Assembly: GCA_013215145.1 (NCBI GenBank)
Contig: JABSRP010000016.1
Coordinates: forward strand, 124,001-188,000
Length of the DNA stretch: 64,000 bases
Reading direction: 5' to 3'
Source of the DNA: Pseudobacteriovorax sp.
GTDB taxonomy: Bacteria > Bdellovibrionota_B > Oligoflexia > Oligoflexales > Oligoflexaceae
Below, in pieces: positions 1-8,905 of this stretch. The notes under the pieces are model-generated. The model was given only the letters and a program-made list of their open reading frames with translations, was not told the origin of the DNA and did no database searches. Position 1 is the first letter of the stretch. The number at the start of each line of letters is the position of its first letter. Position numbers and translations under genes: made by a program.

Positions 1-1692
1 GGGCCGTCAACTTATGTCATTGACTCAGAGGATATCTCTCGTAGGAATCTTCCGAGTGTCGTTGATTATCTCAGTCAGGTACCAGGTATATTTGTTCAGC
101 GTACTGGTGGTCCAGGTGCTCAGGCTAGTGTTTTTATTCGTGGAGCCAAGCAAGATGAAGTGGTGATTGCCATCAATGGTATGGCCATGAGTGATCCAAC
201 CCTGACGGGAGCGGGGTTCGATCTCAGTCACATCTCAGTCGCCAATATCGAAAGGATTGAAGTTTTTCGTGGAGCTCAAAGTGTTAAGTTTGGCTCTAAT
301 GCCTTAGGTGGTGTTATTAATATCGTGACAAAGCAAGGTGTGGAAGATAGTCGTCTGCGGATCGAAGTCGGAACTAGTGAGCAACGTAGATTAGGCTTAG
401 AGACTTCGGGTGGAGATGAGGCGCTATCCTATCGATTGAACGCCGAGGGGTATGAGATCAAATCGATATCTAGTGCTGCAGAAGATGCTGGAAACAAAGA
501 AACGGATCCTTATGAACGCCTGTTGGCATCTGGCGAAGTGAGAGCATCAGGGGACAAATGGTTTAGCTCACTTTATGTTCAGGCCCGCGATACCAACAAG
601 TCTCTTGATGCTTTCGGCGACATCGGCGCTTTGATCGATGATCCCAACTATGAGAATCGGACGAAGCAAAGGAACGCAAGGGGACTGTTTGGCTTGGACT
701 TAGGGCCCGTTGAACTTCTACTAGAAGCAAGCCACAACAGTATTCGGCGCGAATATGAGGATGAGACAGATCCAGGTTTTACCGGAAACTTGACTTCGGC
801 ATACGACGGTAAGCAAGATATAGTAGGATTAAGTATGCGCGTACCTTTAGCCGAGGATCATAGTCTTAGTATCGTGACCGAAGGAAAAAAAGACTATGCA
901 GAGACTAGATCTAGTTTTGGTGGTATCAGTGAGACGGATGATAATCGTTCTTATGCAGCTTCCTATGAATGGAACCGTGAACAGGACTTTGGTCTCTCCT
1001 TGGGTGCCCGTCGAGACTTCTTTGAGAGAGTGGGTGACGCAGATACTGGGACTTTCCGAGTCCATCAAAACTTTTCTATGGGGACTCTATACTTTCAAGC
1101 AAATAAAGGCTTCAAAGCCCCTTCCCTTTTTCAAACCTTTGATCCCACTTATGGAAACAAAGACCTTAAACCAGAAGAAAGCGAAAGTCTTGAGTTGGGC
1201 TATAAACTAGATCGAGGCATAGCTTTTGTGAATGTTTCTGTTTTTCAGAATGAATTTGAGAATCTGATTATCTATGATTTTGGTAGCAATACCTATCTAA
1301 ATGTCGATGGGCTCACAACGACACGAGGAGGCGAGTTAAGCTTTGGTCATATCTGGCGTTTGCATCGCGTTGAACTATCTACAAGTTACCTTGATATGAC
1401 GAAAAATGATAAGCCACTAGCGCGAAGACCGCAAAATACCTATGGACTGTCTTACCAATTTGATGGTGGTAGTTGGTCTGCAGGGAGTGATACCTTGTGG
1501 GTTGGTAAACGTAGTGATTTTAGCGGATATTTAGAGCCTTATTCTGTCACAGATGTCTACGCCAACTATAAGTTTTCTTCCTATAAGCTATACGCTAGGG
1601 TGGATAACCTTCTAAATAAACGCTACCGAGAAGTCTCAGGGTATTCTAGAGCTCGACGAGAGGCTGTGGTTGGGACGGAAGTGTTTTTCTAG
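1..1692 (+). CDS. TonB-dependent outer-membrane receptor (BtuB-like), N-terminus cut by window edge
   Basis: The frame is open from base 1, so signal peptide, TonB box and the first part of the plug lie outside the window. Visible residues 1 to about 110 are the plug: VIDSEDI, then LSQVPGIFVQ, SVFIRGA, and the plug end FGSNALGGVINIVTK, all classic for the family. The rest is beta-barrel, with the typical GFKAPSLFQTF and ELGYK elements late in the sequence and a terminal F. It imports a large substrate across the outer membrane using TonB energy. Overall layout and the nearby bluB gene suggest a cobamide/BtuB-type receptor, but siderophore or other substrates cannot be excluded. An internal ATG at 160 would give a protein without most of the plug and is not the real start. 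Confidence 0.9.
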   Translation, partial: GPSTYVIDSEDISRRNLPSVVDYLSQVPGIFVQRTGGPGAQASVFIRGAKQDEVVIAINGMAMSDPTLTGAGFDLSHISVANIERIEVFRGAQSVKFGSNALGGVINIVTKQGVEDSRLRIEVGTSEQRRLGLETSGGDEALSYRLNAEGYEIKSISSAAEDAGNKETDPYERLLASGEVRASGDKWFSSLYVQARDTNKSLDAFGDIGALIDDPNYENRTKQRNARGLFGLDLGPVELLLEASHNSIRREYEDETDPGFTGNLTSAYDGKQDIVGLSMRVPLAEDHSLSIVTEGKKDYAETRSSFGGISETDDNRSYAASYEWNREQDFGLSLGARRDFFERVGDADTGTFRVHQNFSMGTLYFQANKGFKAPSLFQTFDPTYGNKDLKPEESESLELGYKLDRGIAFVNVSVFQNEFENLIIYDFGSNTYLNVDGLTTTRGGELSFGHIWRLHRVELSTSYLDMTKNDKPLARRPQNTYGLSYQFDGGSWSAGSDTLWVGKRSDFSGYLEPYSVTDVYANYKFSSYKLYARVDNLLNKRYREVSGYSRARREAVVGTEVFF

Positions 1693-1830
1693 GATGATCA
1701 GGTTTTTGCCGTCTTTGGGCGGCATAATATCTTCAAACTTAGCTAAACTTAATCTACCTTATTTGCTTTGGAAGCGATGGAGTGAGGTTAAAGCAACTGA
1801 TGCGATATACTAATTTTAACGGTTGTCGAT

Positions 1831-1964
1831 GATCTTACTTCTGTATTATCCACCTTCGAGCTGGTGAAAACTTATGGAGCCGAAAAACAGTTAGATTCAG
1901 TAAAAAACTTATGGCAACGAAGTGTTTTCGCCAGCTCGAAGGTGGATAATACAGAAGTAAGATC
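1831..1964. repeat. Long inverted-repeat element, 41-bp arms
   Basis: Left arm 1831-1871 and right arm 1924-1964 are reverse complements with 34 identical bases, one mismatch, then six more matches. The 52-base spacer holds a direct repeat (aaaacttatgg) at its left edge and again near 1905-1915. It lies between the stop of the receptor gene and the terminator at 1986. Arms this long and this perfect are not a normal terminator; a non-coding MITE-like or REP-like mobile palindrome, or a double-stranded RNA hairpin, fits better. No coding sequence is seen in it. Confidence 0.8.
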
Positions 1965-1985
1965 TTAAAACAGTTCAAACTAAAA

Positions 1986-2011
1986 AGCCGTCATAAGACG
2001 GCTGTTTTTTT
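1986..2011. terminator. Bidirectional intrinsic terminator
   Basis: Stem agccgtc/gacggct with a 4-base loop, followed by a T run on the plus strand and preceded by an A run (T run on the minus strand). It sits 16 bases past the stop of the minus-strand peptidase and 290 bases past the receptor gene, so it can end transcription from both sides. Confidence 0.8.
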
Positions 2012-2027
2012 GACTTTTGTTGGATCT

Positions 2028-4199
2028 CTACATAAAGCCTCTGTCCTTCATGAGGGCCTCTGCCTCGGCATGACGACCGCGGAATTGCTTATAGGCCTTT
2101 GCTGGTTCGATGGCATTTCTTGGAGCAAACAAATACTTTACTAACCTATCTGCTAGCTCTTTGTCGTAGTAGCCATTAGGCGCTTCGGCAAAAGCTTCCA
2201 CCGCGTCTGCGGTTAGCACATCGGCCCAAAGGTAGCTATAGTATCCTGCTGAGTAACCCTCACCTGAGAATACGTGAGCGAACTGAGGAGTCCTGTGACG
2301 CATAACGATTTCTCGAGGCATTCCTAGTTCCTTTAAGGTATTGATCTCAAACTGCCTAGGATCGATATTTGTAGGATCGGTGGTGTGGAGTTTCATATCT
2401 ACTAGCGATGATGCAAGATACTCGGTGGTATTAAAACCTTGATTGAAGTTTTTCGCTGCCCGTATTTTTGTCAGCAAAGACTGGGGCATGGATTTTCCTG
2501 TTTTTACATGGACTAAGAATTTCTCGATCACTTCGTCCGTCCACAACCAACGTTCGAGAAGTTGTGCTTGGAACTCCGTGAAGTCTCTGACTCCAGAGTT
2601 TAGGGTCGGGTATTTAACATTTGAGGCAAGAATGTGAAGGGAGTGACCAAACTCGTGGAATAGTGTCGTGGCATCGCTGATAGATAAAAGAGTCGTTTCG
2701 CCCGGCTTACCTTTTATGAAGTTTGAGTTGTTGGACGTTAAGACTAACTTTTTACCGTCTATCGTTGAATGGCTTCGGTATGAGGTTGCCCAAGCACCAG
2801 AACGCTTGCCTTCTCTGGCAAAAGCATCTAGATACCAAAGACCTACCAACTCACCTGAATTCTTATTCTTAACTTCCCAGACCTCAACGTCCGGGTGAAA
2901 CACTGGAACCTCTGAAGTAGAAACTCTCGTGAATTTATAATCGAATAGTCGATCAGCTACGTAAAACATGGCCGAACGTAGTTTGTCATACTGCATGTAC
3001 TGCTTAACTTCGTTCGAATCTAGATCGTAGGTTTTCTTACGTACTTTTTCAGCATAGAATCGATAGTCCCATGGCTCAATTTTGAGACCAGCTCCCTCGG
3101 CATCTGCCACAGCTTGCATGGCGGCGACTTCCTCTTTGACTCGATTAACCGCAGCAGGCCACACCTTTAACATAAGGTCGTAGGCGTTCTTCGGCTCCTG
3201 AGCCATACGATCGGCTAGTCGCCAACTTGCGTAGTTCTCGTACCCAAGTATCTGAACCCGCTCGTGACGTAGTTTTAGAATTTCGGCAATGACGTCATTA
3301 TTGTCAAACTCGTCTCTGTTGTCACCGCGGCTATAGTAAGTTCTCCAAACGTTCTCTCTGAGCTTGCGATTGGTGGAATACTTTAGGAAAGGCTCCATTG
3401 CCGATCTAGTATTAGCTATCGCGTATTTTCCAGGTTTGCCTCTAGCTTCCGCTGCAGCACCGATAGCACTGACGAAAGATGGGGGTAATCCACCGAGGTC
3501 ACTTTTTTCGAGAAATAGGACGTAGTTTTCTTCGTCAGCCAAAAGGTTGTTTCCAAATTTGACGTGAAGACCTGAAAGCTCTTTGTTGATTTCTGCGTAA
3601 CGCTTTTGCTTTTCTCCTGTGAGTGTCGCGCCATTCCTTGCAAACCCATCGTAGGTAAGCTCGATGACGCGCCTTTGTTCCGGAGTATATGATTTTGTAT
3701 CTAGGCTCTTGTAGACCGTTTCGATACGCTCAAAAAGCTTTTTATTCTGAGAAATCTTTGAGGAAAATGCGGCAAACTTCGGAGCTAGTTTTCCCTGAAT
3801 TTGACGAAAAGCTGGCGAAGAGTTATTGGAAGCCCAGATTCCGTAGTACACAAAAACCCGGCTCAGTTCCTTGCCATCTCTTTCCATCGCTAAGATGGTA
3901 TTCTCGAAGGTTGCTGGTTCTGGGTTGTTCGCGATCAACTCAATTTCTTCGAGGTTTTTCGCCATAGCATAGATAGCGGCAGGCTCAAGGTATTTGAGGT
4001 TCATTTTGTCAAATGCCGGTACACCTTGATAAGGTCCGGCAAATTCGGCTAGCAATGGATTGTTTGCGGGTCGCTTTAATTCGGATTTTGTCACGGCTTC
4101 CGTTTCACTTTTCTGGTTTGGTTGGTTTCCGCTAGTTTGGCAAGCTACAGCACCGATTAACACTGCCGACAAGCCAACGGTTTTGGCTAATGATTTCAA
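2028..4199 (-). CDS. dcp: M3-family zinc metallopeptidase, Dcp-like, lipoprotein
   Basis: A 723-residue protein with a lipoprotein signal peptide ending in the lipobox GAVAC. The M3 catalytic motif HEFGHSLH is at about residue 512 and is followed by the family pattern NSGVRDFTEFQAQLLERW, as in peptidyl-dipeptidase Dcp and oligopeptidase A. It should cleave short peptides, removing C-terminal dipeptides if it is a true Dcp. Escherichia coli Dcp has no lipid anchor; here the enzyme would be attached to a membrane facing the periplasm, which fits a peptide-scavenging or nutritional role. The length matches the family. Family assignment is firm; Dcp versus oligopeptidase A specificity is inferred. 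Confidence 0.9.
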   Translation of the reverse strand: MKSLAKTVGLSAVLIGAVACQTSGNQPNQKSETEAVTKSELKRPANNPLLAEFAGPYQGVPAFDKMNLKYLEPAAIYAMAKNLEEIELIANNPEPATFENTILAMERDGKELSRVFVYYGIWASNNSSPAFRQIQGKLAPKFAAFSSKISQNKKLFERIETVYKSLDTKSYTPEQRRVIELTYDGFARNGATLTGEKQKRYAEINKELSGLHVKFGNNLLADEENYVLFLEKSDLGGLPPSFVSAIGAAAEARGKPGKYAIANTRSAMEPFLKYSTNRKLRENVWRTYYSRGDNRDEFDNNDVIAEILKLRHERVQILGYENYASWRLADRMAQEPKNAYDLMLKVWPAAVNRVKEEVAAMQAVADAEGAGLKIEPWDYRFYAEKVRKKTYDLDSNEVKQYMQYDKLRSAMFYVADRLFDYKFTRVSTSEVPVFHPDVEVWEVKNKNSGELVGLWYLDAFAREGKRSGAWATSYRSHSTIDGKKLVLTSNNSNFIKGKPGETTLLSISDATTLFHEFGHSLHILASNVKYPTLNSGVRDFTEFQAQLLERWLWTDEVIEKFLVHVKTGKSMPQSLLTKIRAAKNFNQGFNTTEYLASSLVDMKLHTTDPTNIDPRQFEINTLKELGMPREIVMRHRTPQFAHVFSGEGYSAGYYSYLWADVLTADAVEAFAEAPNGYYDKELADRLVKYLFAPRNAIEPAKAYKQFRGRHAEAEALMKDRGFM

Positions 4200-4689
4200 A
4201 ATGAGTTACCCCCGTTACATTATTATAGCACTTAAAGGTTATTGAACCTTTACGATTTATCCTAACTGCATTAATATGACGATTTGATTGGAATGACAAA
4301 CATACTTTATGACATGTACCAAAAATTGGGCCGATTGCCATAATTTGTGCCAACGGCAGTAGATCAAAAACTTCATGATAGTAACATTAATGACGTATAT
4401 GCTAATTTTAGATTAATCTTTAAAGATTATTTTAAGGACCTGGTTAACCTCATTGTTGTGCCGATATGTCATTTACGATATACGCCTATGGGATCACTAT
4501 TACGAGCTTTAAGACGAATTATAAATGATCATAGATGGTTGCTTATTTTTTTGGAGGTCATTAATTAACTCTAAACAAATCAGATGGTTTACTGGAAAGA
4601 TCTGATGGAATATTTTTTTCGAGGTATAAGGTCTATCGATTAGTGGACTTTGATTCACAAGATTTTGCATTGAAAACTTCCATAAGGGA
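4200..4689. other. Divergent intergenic region, AT-rich
   Basis: A 490-base region between the diverging peptidase and bluB genes. It is clearly more AT-rich than its flanks and must carry both promoters. Short open frames on both strands lack a good ribosome site and family features, so I do not call them. No cobalamin riboswitch box was recognised upstream of bluB. Confidence 0.5.
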
Positions 4690-5307
4690 ATGTCGTTGGA
4701 CCTAGATGATGCCATGTCCCAACGGCGGGATACCCGCCATTTTCTTAAAGACCCTGTCCCCGAAGAGGTCTTGACCCGAGCCCTTCACTGCGCTCATATG
4801 GGGCCCTCGGTGGGCATGAGCGAGCCTTGGCGATTTGTCAGGGTTAAGTCTGAGGAAAAACGTCAGGCGGTGTATCAGCACTTTTTGGAGTGCCGTAAGG
4901 AGGCAGAGGCCAAACTGGAGATCCTTGATGATGAACAGAGGCTGACCCTGCACAAGAGCCTCAAGCTAGAAGCGATAAGGACGGCTCCCATAGGAATAGC
5001 GGTATTTTGTGAGGTTCCAGACGGCTATACCATAGGAGCAAGCACTAACCCTGCGGTATTTGAATGGTCGGTAGCCTGTGCGATCCAGAATATGTGGCTA
5101 TCTCTAACGTCTGATGGCTATGGTATGGGCTGGGTTTCGATCCTTAAACATCAGAGCGTACTGGAAATCTTAGAATTACCCCATACATGGTTTCCTATGG
5201 GATATCTTTGCATCGGGCGGCCAGCAACTGACTACAATGGGCGTCCCATGCTAGAGCAGCAAGGCTGGAAATCGCGTACGAAATCTGCAAGAGTGATAAT
5301 TAGGTAG
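4690..5307 (+). CDS. bluB: 5,6-dimethylbenzimidazole synthase BluB
   Basis: A 205-residue nitroreductase-fold flavoprotein. BluB destroys reduced FMN with oxygen to make 5,6-dimethylbenzimidazole, the lower ligand of vitamin B12. Diagnostic BluB segments are RRDTRHF near the N-terminus, MGPSVGMSEPWRF, LEAIRTAPIGIAVFC, and AIQNMWLSLTSDGYGMGWVSI. General nitroreductases lack this combination. The ATG at 4690 has the purine run aaggga placed very close to it, so TTG at 4696 is a possible alternative start. No other cobalamin synthesis gene is in the window; the TonB receptor upstream may take up a corrinoid that this product helps remodel. Confidence 0.85.
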   Translation: MSLDLDDAMSQRRDTRHFLKDPVPEEVLTRALHCAHMGPSVGMSEPWRFVRVKSEEKRQAVYQHFLECRKEAEAKLEILDDEQRLTLHKSLKLEAIRTAPIGIAVFCEVPDGYTIGASTNPAVFEWSVACAIQNMWLSLTSDGYGMGWVSILKHQSVLEILELPHTWFPMGYLCIGRPATDYNGRPMLEQQGWKSRTKSARVIIR

Positions 5308-5314
5308 GGTCTAA

Positions 5315-5355
5315 GAAAAATGCCCGACCTTATGGGGATCTCCCTAAGGCCGAGC
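5315..5355 (-). terminator. Terminator of the minus-strand lipoprotein operon
   Basis: A long stem, 5322-5355, pairs gcccgaccttatgggg with a near-complement ending ccgagc. On the minus strand it is followed by a T run (5321-5315). The plus strand has no T run after it, so it mainly ends the operon that finishes at 5390. Confidence 0.75.
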
Positions 5356-5389
5356 ACAAAAACTGATGAAACAAGAACAATCAAGCTAT

Positions 5390-6562
5390 CTACTGTTGTA
5401 GAAATTCGAGATTAAATCCTGAAAGGGTTTCTTTTTCTTCGCTCTCAAAATCTATGAGCTCGATGTAGCCGAGAGGGCTATCTTGGAATACGATTACCTT
5501 TTCACTCGTGAAGCCTACTTTGTCATAGGACAACACATCCACTCTACTTTCTACTAAGCCATCGGAGAGGCGAATACGATAGTATTGAATTTCCCTAGAG
5601 CTTTGTCTGATAAGTAGCATGTATCCCTTATGAACTTTGGTGCCATTGATATTACCAGCCAAAGTACCCAAGGGGCTCTCTTGGATTTCGCCATTTTCGG
5701 TTAAGACAATGGCGCTGTAGACATTGTTTGTAGGATCGATTTTTATTATATGATCCGTTCCATTTTTGGAAAGCACGATGGTACTGTCTGCATCAGTAGC
5801 GACGGGTTGGATGTCTTTTGTGATGGTATTGATCACCCCATAGGATTGAGATTCTTCTGCATAATAAAGGGCGAAGTTACCTTGATTCTCTGCCTTTCCT
5901 AGCCAAGAGACTCCATCGAGTCCAACTGGATAGGGCTCATTTACCCATGCTTTTTGAGCGATGCTAGCGCTTACATCGATGCCAATCAAAGTACCGATAG
6001 AGGTTGCCATCAAAAGCTGGCTTCCAATGAGATCCCCTGCGACAAAGGTTTCTTCTGCAGATAAGATGGAGCTGCCGGCCCAGCTGTCAAGAATCTGACC
6101 GTTGCTATCGACAGATAGCATAAAGATTGTGGTAAATTCATCGATAAAGATATATAAACCCTGATCTCGATTGATGGCTTTGGATATGATATTCCCTGCA
6201 AATGAACGAATCGTTTCTCGTTGCTCGCCCGTTCGATATAGGTAGAGATTGTCCTCTTCGATTCCGAAAAAGAAACTCTGGTTAGAGCCAGGGATCCAAG
6301 AGCTATTAAGCTGTGCATTTTCATTCGTAACAGGTTCGGAATAAGAAAGCTCACCTGTGTCGGTATTCACAAAATTTAGTCGATTAGTGTATCTGTCAAA
6401 AGCAAAAAATACTGTAGTATCGTTAGATCCTGCGTCTCCAGTAAACCCTACTTCTTCAATCCCTTCTCCAATTCGGTCTGGATCTGTGGATATACTGCCT
6501 GTGCATCCGTTAATGAGGGCGTTTAGGCTTATTAGTGTGAATATCGTTTTCATTAGTTTCAT
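5390..6562 (-). CDS. Lipoprotein of unknown function, repeat-rich
   Basis: A 390-residue protein with a lipoprotein signal peptide and lipobox INGC at residues 17-20. The mature part has repeated short beta-strand blocks (for example FAFDRYTNRLNFVNTDTGEL and LLMATSIGTLIGIDV), suggesting a beta-propeller-like fold, but no family is recognised and no catalytic motif is visible. It starts 30 bases after the HExxH protein gene and is probably the last gene of the regulator/HExxH/lipoprotein operon, which a terminator closes at 5315-5355. Confidence 0.75.
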   Translation of the reverse strand: MKLMKTIFTLISLNALINGCTGSISTDPDRIGEGIEEVGFTGDAGSNDTTVFFAFDRYTNRLNFVNTDTGELSYSEPVTNENAQLNSSWIPGSNQSFFFGIEEDNLYLYRTGEQRETIRSFAGNIISKAINRDQGLYIFIDEFTTIFMLSVDSNGQILDSWAGSSILSAEETFVAGDLIGSQLLMATSIGTLIGIDVSASIAQKAWVNEPYPVGLDGVSWLGKAENQGNFALYYAEESQSYGVINTITKDIQPVATDADSTIVLSKNGTDHIIKIDPTNNVYSAIVLTENGEIQESPLGTLAGNINGTKVHKGYMLLIRQSSREIQYYRIRLSDGLVESRVDVLSYDKVGFTSEKVIVFQDSPLGYIELIDFESEEKETLSGFNLEFLQQ

Positions 6563-6592
6563 TTTTATGTCCTTTTTTTAGAGACTTATTGT

Positions 6593-7771
6593 TTAGTTTG
6601 CGCCATACCCGACTGTGAAGAATACGTCTTTGTATAGTGATTTCGAGGAAAAGTTTGTTTCGTCGATCAAGTAGTCTTGATACTGTGCCCCTAGTCCTGC
6701 TCCGAACCAGAAGCCTTTGATCGCTGGAATAATTATTTCGGCTTTGGAACCTAAAGAATAATAGTCAGACTTTCCTTCGATACGATTAAAATTATCTGAA
6801 ATTCTATGTTTCATTGATCCCGAACCAATGGACACGTTCCATTTAAGTAATATACGATCCCAGTAACCACTACTAATGATAGACTCACTCGAGCTCTGCT
6901 TAGTAAATAGACTTGTGATTCTACTACGGTGACTCAGACCCAGATCGATTTGGGTGCCTTTGATATCACTTTTAAACGGTCCAGAACTATCACCTACAAA
7001 TTCCTTGTATCCAAGAGAGTAACCCCAATTACTGTTAGACCATGGGAAAAACTCAATTCCTAGCTGCCGAAGTAATACCTCATCGAGAAAGATACGATTC
7101 ATTTCAGTTTCGTTGAGAAACACGTTTCCGGTCCGAAACGATAGCATTACCTTTGAAACCGGATTAGAAGACTCGACGCGATTGCGCTGCCAATATTTAC
7201 TTTTACTAGCTGCTGCGATCAAAAGTGGGCCTTGGATATCTAGTAACCGGCGTGCACCTTCTTTAGACTTAAAGGGACCAATGGCCATATCGTCACGAAG
7301 AATACTTCCCTTATACGGGATGGTATGATGGATTTCATGAAGAACTAAAGTCAATCGTTGTGCTCTGTTTAGTCTTGCAAATATTTTTTCATTAAGGGTA
7401 ATACGATTCTTGTGAGCGACAGCACTGAAACTTCTATGGTTGACTCCATGGAGTTTGATGTCATCTCTGGTCCAAACAAAAGTCAATTCGCGCTGTTGAA
7501 GTTTCTTGAGAATTTTGTCTTTTCGCGAGATGAAAAATGCATCGGCAAAATCCAGCTCATCCCAACTCAAAGATTCCAATACCTCACACTCTCGTACATA
7601 GCACTTAGATAGGTCCTCTTTGCCACTAATCTGTGACAAGATTTCCTCGAGCTGATGTAGGGTAGCGCTCAACTCTGGGTCCAGAAAGCTGCCTCCGTTG
7701 CCAACAAAAGTTGCGCCATAAGCTGGCCTGCTTAAGCTAAAAAGAAATAATAGGGTCAATATCTGTCTCAT
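6593..7771 (-). CDS. Exported protein with HExxH zinc motif and C-terminal barrel-like region
   Basis: A 392-residue protein with a Sec signal peptide (cleavage near AYG-ATF, residue 20). Residues 140-150 read RLTLVLHEIHHT, an HExxH zincin-type motif in a hydrophobic helix. From about residue 210 the sequence changes to alternating strands with glycine and aromatic residues, ending FFTVGYGAN, which looks like an outer-membrane barrel or surface beta domain. No third zinc ligand is certain. The start codon overlaps the stop of the regulator gene upstream (ATGA), so the two are translationally coupled. A secreted protease controlled by its own regulator is a reasonable inference, but the enzymatic activity is not proven by one motif. 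Confidence 0.7.
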   Translation of the reverse strand: MRQILTLLFLFSLSRPAYGATFVGNGGSFLDPELSATLHQLEEILSQISGKEDLSKCYVRECEVLESLSWDELDFADAFFISRKDKILKKLQQRELTFVWTRDDIKLHGVNHRSFSAVAHKNRITLNEKIFARLNRAQRLTLVLHEIHHTIPYKGSILRDDMAIGPFKSKEGARRLLDIQGPLLIAAASKSKYWQRNRVESSNPVSKVMLSFRTGNVFLNETEMNRIFLDEVLLRQLGIEFFPWSNSNWGYSLGYKEFVGDSSGPFKSDIKGTQIDLGLSHRSRITSLFTKQSSSESIISSGYWDRILLKWNVSIGSGSMKHRISDNFNRIEGKSDYYSLGSKAEIIIPAIKGFWFGAGLGAQYQDYLIDETNFSSKSLYKDVFFTVGYGAN

Positions 7772-8553
7772 TTATCGCCTCCAGTGGGGGTTAGATGTAA
7801 TATAAGTTGATAGAGTCTTTGATCATCAGCTGCGTGAGCTTCAGAAAAAGCCTGGAGTTCCAGACTAAACTCGTGAATCTTTTGTTTTAGTTGCTCGTGA
7901 CTTTCCGGGTTCAATCGTAGAATCATGGCCTGAGCTAGCCTTTCCTCAAGCTCAAAGGTTTCAATACCCCGTTTAGCCAGCTCTAAGGTCTGCTTGTGAA
8001 AATGCCGGATCTTGCGATCCATTTCTTCGTCTCCCAGGACGTTCACGGGAGTGGCCTCCTCCAATTGACCATTTTGGTTTTTTACCAGGTAGCCATTGGC
8101 TAGGAGAAAACTCAAAGAGCGATCTATGCGCTTTCTCGTAGCCAATGCGGATAACTCTTTATATAAGTTTTGGATGTTCTCCCGCACACTAGACAGCCTC
8201 ATGGCATCCTTGACAAACGGGTTGATCCAATCATTGAGAAGTGAGCTAGAGCTTCGTTTTCGCCTCACTGGCGATGCGATCTTTGGTTTCTCCGTATGAC
8301 CAAAAGCGAGACCGCGAAAGGCCTCTTTCTCCAAAGCAGATAGTCTCATAACCTTGGATAAATCGTTCAGTCTATCCTCAGTGATATTGCGTTTACCCGC
8401 TAGAATATTAGAAATCAGTGACGGTGAGCAACGGACCAGTTTGAGGCAAGCCTTCCGTATCGAATAGCCTCTTTCTGTTTTCTTAAGGTATTCCAGCTGA
8501 TCTCTCATATAACTCACTGGATTTTTGTAATCATGGACATCAGGTTTATGCAT
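7768..8553 (-). CDS. TIGR02147-family HTH regulator
   Basis: A 261-residue protein. Residues 18-75 form an XRE-like helix-turn-helix (YSIRKACLKLVRCSPSLIS, then ILAGKRNITEDRLNDLSK). The C-terminal two thirds match the conserved region of TIGR02147/DUF4423 proteins: a predicted winged-helix part (IDRSLSFLLANGYL) followed by HFHKQTLELAKRGIE, the family signature. These proteins are common in Fibrobacter and Bdellovibrio relatives and are regarded as regulators with unknown signals. It overlaps the downstream exported-protein gene by 4 bases. Palindromic TGTTTAC sites lie 67-180 bases upstream and may be its operators. Confidence 0.85.
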   Translation of the reverse strand: MHKPDVHDYKNPVSYMRDQLEYLKKTERGYSIRKACLKLVRCSPSLISNILAGKRNITEDRLNDLSKVMRLSALEKEAFRGLAFGHTEKPKIASPVRRKRSSSSLLNDWINPFVKDAMRLSSVRENIQNLYKELSALATRKRIDRSLSFLLANGYLVKNQNGQLEEATPVNVLGDEEMDRKIRHFHKQTLELAKRGIETFELEERLAQAMILRLNPESHEQLKQKIHEFSLELQAFSEAHAADDQRLYQLILHLTPTGGDK

Positions 8554-8619
8554 CTTTGTCCTCCTTGATAGTGTTATCGGATAAAAATGCTTTTATTTCA
8601 AGACTATGCAGGAAGATTT

Positions 8620-8729
8620 TGTTTACAAAGTAAACAGTTTTACCCTCCAAAAAACGCTATCCTGCGGGAATGCTTACCGTGTTTACCAAGGGGTTGAAGC
8701 CGATTTTGTAGATTTTTAGGGTGTAAACA
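8620..8729. promoter_or_regulatory. Cluster of TGTTTAC half-sites, candidate operator
   Basis: A perfect palindrome TGTTTAC-aaa-GTAAACA occupies 8620-8636. Further half-sites are TGTTTAC at 8680-8686 and GTAAACA at 8723-8729. All lie upstream of the regulator gene that starts at 8553. Autoregulation by the encoded HTH protein is the simplest reading, but the binding protein is not known. Confidence 0.5.
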
Positions 8730-8777
8730 GTGGTTGTTTGAATCGGCTCTTTGCAATCTAAGTCACAACTGTCCAGG

Positions 8778-8900
8778 AGAAACAGGTAAAGAGGGGCAAG
8801 ATCAAGGCGCAAGAAAGAAAATGACCGGAGTTGACGTCCAGTCAATGAGGATCATTTTCTGCCGCAGCAACGAAGAGATGTCCCCTCTTTACCTGTTTCT
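8778..8900. repeat. Nested inverted-repeat element, 19-bp perfect ends
   Basis: Perfect 19-base ends at 8778-8796 and 8882-8900 (agaaacaggtaaagagggg and its complement). Inside are a second stem, gaaaatga 8817-8824 with tcattttc 8852-8859, and a central ttgac/gtcaa hairpin (8831-8845). The element begins 5 bases beyond the stop of the regulator gene ending at 8906. The segment with gcgcaag and the central tgacgtcca resembles small palindromic intergenic repeats I recall from other proteobacteria, but I cannot check this. It may also end transcription. Confidence 0.75.
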
Positions 8901-8905
8901 ACATT

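Noticed and set aside
1700-1720. Stem gccgtc/gggcggc after the TonB receptor
   Set aside because: Short and imperfect with no T run; the terminator at 1986 is much better.
4347-4568. Plus-strand open frame upstream of bluB
   Set aside because: AT-rich spacer, no ribosome site and no recognisable protein features.
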